This document shows positions 6,987 through 8,961 of a stretch of DNA of 8,961 bases, in pieces (the stretch's first letter is position 1; each line of letters opens with the position of its first letter). Origin of the DNA: Eubacteriales bacterium. GTDB taxonomy: Bacteria; Bacillota_A; Clostridia; Christensenellales; Aristaeellaceae. The stretch covers positions 1 to 8,961 of the forward strand of contig JAQUXV010000086.1 in assembly GCA_028692205.1 (NCBI GenBank), in the 5' to 3' direction. Both the position numbers and the translations under genes were made by a program. Under the pieces are notes generated by a model. The model was given only the letters and a program-made list of their open reading frames with translations. It was not told where the DNA came from and did no database searches.

Positions 6987-7808
6987 ATGAAACTGGGCTT
7001 TATCGGAGCAGGCAATATGGGTACGGCGATCCTGAAAGGCGTACTGGAAAGCCGCTTTCTGCCACCGGAGGAAATCGCCGTATACGATGTGAACCGGGAA
7101 CAAAGTGAGCGGTTCGCCGCAGGGCAGCCCGTTTATATTGCAAAATCGGAAGAAGAACTGATCTCCTCGGTTGATTGCGTTCTGTTGGCTGTGAAACCCG
7201 TATATCTGAAAGACGTGCTCATAAAAGCGCGCCCATTTGCGAAAGGCAAGAATTTCATTTCGATTGCGGCAGGCTGGACGTTTGCGATGCTTACCGAAAT
7301 TCTGAACGCGGAAAGCGGCGCACACGTACTGCGCGTAATGCCAAACACACCCGCGATGGTCGGGGAGGGCTTCACCGCGCTGTGTGAGCAAACCACGCTT
7401 TCAGAAGAGACGTTCACGTGGGCGAAGAATTTGTTCCAAACGCTGGGCGAAGTGGCGGTGCTGCCGGAGCGGCTGTTCGATGCCATCGTGGCCCTTACAG
7501 GCAGCAGCCCCGCCTATGTGTTCATCTTTATTGAAGCGATGGCGGATGCGGCGGTACAGCTTGGCATTCCCCGGAACCTGGCGTACCGCGCGGCGGCGCA
7601 GGCGGTGCTTGGCTCCGCTAAAATGGTGCTGGAGACGAACGAACACCCGGCGAAGCTGAAGGACATGGTGTGTTCGCCCGGCGGAACAACCATAGACGCG
7701 GTTGCTTCGCTGGAGCGGGATGGTTTCCGCAGCGCGGTCATTGATGCGATGGTCGTTTGCGCCGAAAAGAGCCGCGCCATGGCGTCGGATTCCGGCAGGA
7801 AAGCCTGA
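6987..7808 (+). CDS. proC: Pyrroline-5-carboxylate reductase ProC
   Basis: ProC catalyses the last step of proline synthesis, reducing 1-pyrroline-5-carboxylate to L-proline with NAD(P)H in the cytoplasm. The 273-aa product has normal family length. It starts with a Rossmann fold (G7-x-G9-x-x-G12 in FIGAGNMG) and has VMPNTPA with P119-N120-T121-P122. The all-helical dimer domain carries the substrate region TGSSPAY (171-177) and CSPGGTT (229-235). ATG 6987 is preceded by GAGGAGG at 6972-6978, 8 nt upstream. It lies 51 nt after rnfB with no terminator and 10 nt before rnhA, so it probably shares the rnf transcript at least in part. Linkage to Rnf could be metabolic (NADH supply or proline-based redox) or accidental. 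Confidence 0.96.
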   Translation: MKLGFIGAGNMGTAILKGVLESRFLPPEEIAVYDVNREQSERFAAGQPVYIAKSEEELISSVDCVLLAVKPVYLKDVLIKARPFAKGKNFISIAAGWTFAMLTEILNAESGAHVLRVMPNTPAMVGEGFTALCEQTTLSEETFTWAKNLFQTLGEVAVLPERLFDAIVALTGSSPAYVFIFIEAMADAAVQLGIPRNLAYRAAAQAVLGSAKMVLETNEHPAKLKDMVCSPGGTTIDAVASLERDGFRSAVIDAMVVCAEKSRAMASDSGRKA

Positions 7809-7818
7809 GGAAGATGAG

Positions 7819-8355
7819 ATGACGCAAACGAGCGATAGCACTCGCAAAAGTGTGCAAATATACACGGACGGGGCCTGTTCCGGCAACCCGGGGCCGGGCG
7901 GCTGGGCAGCGATACTGGATTATAACGGAAAAACCAAGGAACTGTCCGGCCATATGTCCGGCACCACCAATAACCGCATGGAAATATTCGCGGTTATCAG
8001 CGGGCTGGGCGCGCTGAAAGAACCCTGCAATGTGGATGTGTATTCCGATTCCGCCTATACCATCAACGCTTTCAACCAGCACTGGATTGATAACTGGCAG
8101 AAAAACGGCTGGTTGACCAGTGAAAAGAAGCCGGTTGAAAACAGCGATTTGTGGAAACTGCTGCTGCAGATTATACGGGCGAAAAAGCATAACGTCACCT
8201 TCCATAAGGTGAAAGGGCACGCCGACCATCCGCAAAACAACCGCTGCGACGAACTGGCACGAGCCGCCATTAAGGAATACCGGCGGATGAACGGCGAAGA
8301 GGACGATGAAGCCGTGAAAGAAACGAAGTCGGAAACGTCCCCAAAGAAGGCATAA
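7819..8355 (+). CDS. rnhA: Ribonuclease HI
   Basis: RNase HI cuts the RNA strand of RNA-DNA hybrids, removing R-loops and primers. The 178-aa product keeps all catalytic residues: D17 in YTDGACSGNPGPGGW, E55 in NNRMEI, D77 in YSDSAY, and D144 in NNRCDELA. H134 in KVKGHADHP corresponds to the E. coli catalytic-loop histidine. The Trp-rich basic handle (HWIDNWQKNGW) of E. coli-type enzymes is present. Residues about 155-178 are an acidic/Lys-rich tail beyond the fold. The frame is open upstream, but ATG 7819 is chosen because GAGGAAG (7807-7813) lies 5 nt before it and it places the conserved core correctly; earlier starts would overlap proC deeply. It is the last gene before the terminator-like hairpin. 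Confidence 0.95.
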   Translation: MTQTSDSTRKSVQIYTDGACSGNPGPGGWAAILDYNGKTKELSGHMSGTTNNRMEIFAVISGLGALKEPCNVDVYSDSAYTINAFNQHWIDNWQKNGWLTSEKKPVENSDLWKLLLQIIRAKKHNVTFHKVKGHADHPQNNRCDELARAAIKEYRRMNGEEDDEAVKETKSETSPKKA

Positions 8356-8366
8356 ATTACCTGTGT

Positions 8367-8400
8367 ACCGGCGCGCCGCAGCATGATGCGGCGCGCCGGT
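8367..8400 (+). terminator. GC-rich terminator-like hairpin after rnhA
   Basis: ACCGGCGCGCCGCA (8367-8380) and TGCGGCGCGCCGGT (8387-8400) form a perfect 14-bp stem with a 6-nt loop, 11 nt after the rnhA stop. Only two T residues follow, so the U-tract is poor. The position and strength still suggest the 3' end of the rnf-proC-rnhA unit. Because the stem is symmetric it could work on either strand. Confidence 0.65.
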
Positions 8401-8444
8401 TTGCTGAAAAGCGTCAATTTGTTTACGGCTCTGTCTGATTGTGC

Positions 8445-8453
8445 TGCTATATT
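8445..8453 (+). promoter_or_regulatory. Weak candidate extended -10 promoter
   Basis: TGC-TATATT matches an extended -10 element. No -35 hexamer with normal spacing was found. It would launch a transcript through the hairpin-rich segment at 8461-8562. Support is limited to this one element in an AT-richer gap. Confidence 0.25.
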
Positions 8454-8460
8454 ATGGCTC

Positions 8461-8562
8461 GCGAAGCGTATCCGTGAACGCTGTCATTTTTTCGCAAATC
8501 CCTAAAAAACGGATTTAACACAACGGCGGAAGCGTGTAACTCTGTCGGAGATGAAACGCTTC
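8461..8562 (+). other. Hairpin-rich intergenic segment, possible structured RNA
   Basis: No gene is recognised from 8401 to 8690. Several stems are visible: AGCGT (8465-8469) / ACGCT (8478-8482), closed by GCGAA (8461-8465) / TTCGC (8491-8495); AAATCC (8496-8501) / GGATTT (8511-8516); and GAAGCGT (8529-8535) / ACGCTTC (8556-8562) with an inner CTC / GAG pair. GAAGCGT occurs twice (8463-8469 and 8529-8535), so the first copy could also pair with ACGCTTC at 8556-8562, giving alternative folds. No known RNA family is recognised. Confidence 0.3.
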
Positions 8563-8691
8563 GAAGAAAGTAGAATAAAGTCAATCAAAGCACGAAGAGT
8601 GGAGAATCCATTCTGAATACTGAATTTGACCTCAAAACTTGCTTATAATTTTCATCCCGCCGGACACCGAATAAACAGGAAGATGATAAGA

Positions 8692-8817
8692 ATGAACGCT
8701 ATTGGGTTCCTCAGGACTTACCCGCAAATTTGTACCCAAACAGGGAATACGGAAGAAATACAGGAAATGCGCGTTACACCTGTAAACAAAGTAAATATCC
8801 CGGTTACATCGATATAG
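8692..8817 (+). CDS. Doubtful short ORF, 41 codons
   Basis: ATG 8692 is preceded at 9 nt by AGGAAG (8677-8682) and opens a 41-residue polar peptide starting MNAIGFLRTYPQ, with no recognisable motif, signal peptide or membrane segment. The same frame stays open upstream to a TTG at 8626. A TATAAT hexamer at 8644-8649 lies upstream, but its nearest TTGACC (8626-8631) is only 12 bp away, too close for a normal promoter. It could be a small protein, a gene remnant or chance. The chance explanation is favoured. Confidence 0.18.
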   Translation: MNAIGFLRTYPQICTQTGNTEEIQEMRVTPVNKVNIPVTSI

Positions 8818-8843
8818 ACATTCGTTTTGCGGTATGATACAAT
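8815..8843 (+). promoter_or_regulatory. Vegetative promoter for the gene starting at 8941
   Basis: TAGACA (8815-8820) and TACAAT (8838-8843) match the -35 and -10 consensus in five of six positions each, with ideal 17-bp spacing and AT-rich sequence downstream. The predicted start is near 8850, giving a leader of about 90 nt. An overlapping TATGAT at 8833-8838 is not correctly spaced. Confidence 0.65.
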
Positions 8844-8940
8844 ATAAATAATTACAAAAGTGTTAAGGAAACTCGAAATCCATTCCATGGCAACACCGGT
8901 CGGTTCACGATCCATTCGTATCATCGGCAGGAGGCAGCGA

Positions 8941-8961
8941 ATGCAAAGGCAAGCGACAACA
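8941..8961 (+). CDS. Start of an unidentified gene, truncated by window edge
   Basis: ATG 8941 is preceded by AGGAGG (8929-8934) with 6-nt spacing and lies downstream of a good promoter, so a gene very probably begins here. Only seven codons (MQRQATT) are visible, too few to identify it. An in-frame ATG at 8887 exists, but its nearest purine run (8865-8870) is 16 nt away, so 8941 is preferred. Confidence 0.6.

Noticed and set aside
7702..7818. Upstream in-frame extension of rnhA into proC
   Set aside because: It would overlap proC by over 100 bp and add residues not found in RNase HI; ATG 7819 has its own ribosome-binding site.
8626..8649. TTGACC and TATAAT as a promoter pair
   Set aside because: The spacing is only 12 bp, too short for a standard vegetative promoter, and the -10 lacks a correctly placed TG extension.
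1..8961. CRISPR arrays, insertion sequences, tRNA or rRNA genes
   Set aside because: No regularly spaced repeats, transposase motifs, terminal repeats or tRNA-like folds were seen in either strand; the gaps are too short and irregular.

Overview
This window looks like chromosome from an anaerobic, moderately GC-rich member of the Bacillota (clostridial grade). The reasons are the Rnf type (RnfC with a short C-terminus, RnfB with many ferredoxin repeats), strong AGGAGG ribosome-binding sites before nearly every gene, and translationally coupled gene junctions. I cannot name a genus. All confident genes lie on the + strand.

Layout: (1) The 3' part of recN (DNA repair) runs off the left edge. 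(2) A 399-bp AT-richer gap holds two inverted-repeat systems and, at its right end, an extended -10 promoter followed by a leader of about 135 nt that can fold into several hairpins. (3) Next is a compact rnf operon in the order rnfC-rnfD-rnfE-rnfA-rnfB. It encodes the membrane ferredoxin:NAD+ oxidoreductase that couples electron transfer to Na+ or H+ pumping. (4) proC (pyrroline-5-carboxylate reductase) follows after 51 bp, and rnhA (ribonuclease HI) after another 10 bp, so both may ride on the rnf transcript. (5) A perfect 14-bp hairpin closes the unit after rnhA. (6) About 540 bp without a convincing gene follow. They hold a candidate structured element, a doubtful 41-codon ORF, and a good vegetative promoter driving a gene whose first seven codons end the window.

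The most striking point is that rnfG is missing. In the usual clostridial order (rnfCDGEAB) rnfG sits between rnfD and rnfE, but here the rnfD stop and the rnfE start are only 2 nt apart, and no RnfG-like FMN-binding protein is encoded anywhere in the window. RnfG carries a covalent FMN thought to be essential for passing electrons from the RnfA/E iron-sulfur centre to RnfD. Two other features may be linked. The flavin-attachment motif of RnfD departs from the S/T-G-A-T consensus, reading A-S-A-T. RnfB is long (411 aa), with Cys sets for about seven [4Fe-4S] clusters plus a charged Ala/Pro/Lys/Glu tail. Either rnfG is encoded elsewhere in the genome or this is a reduced or rewired Rnf; the window alone cannot decide.
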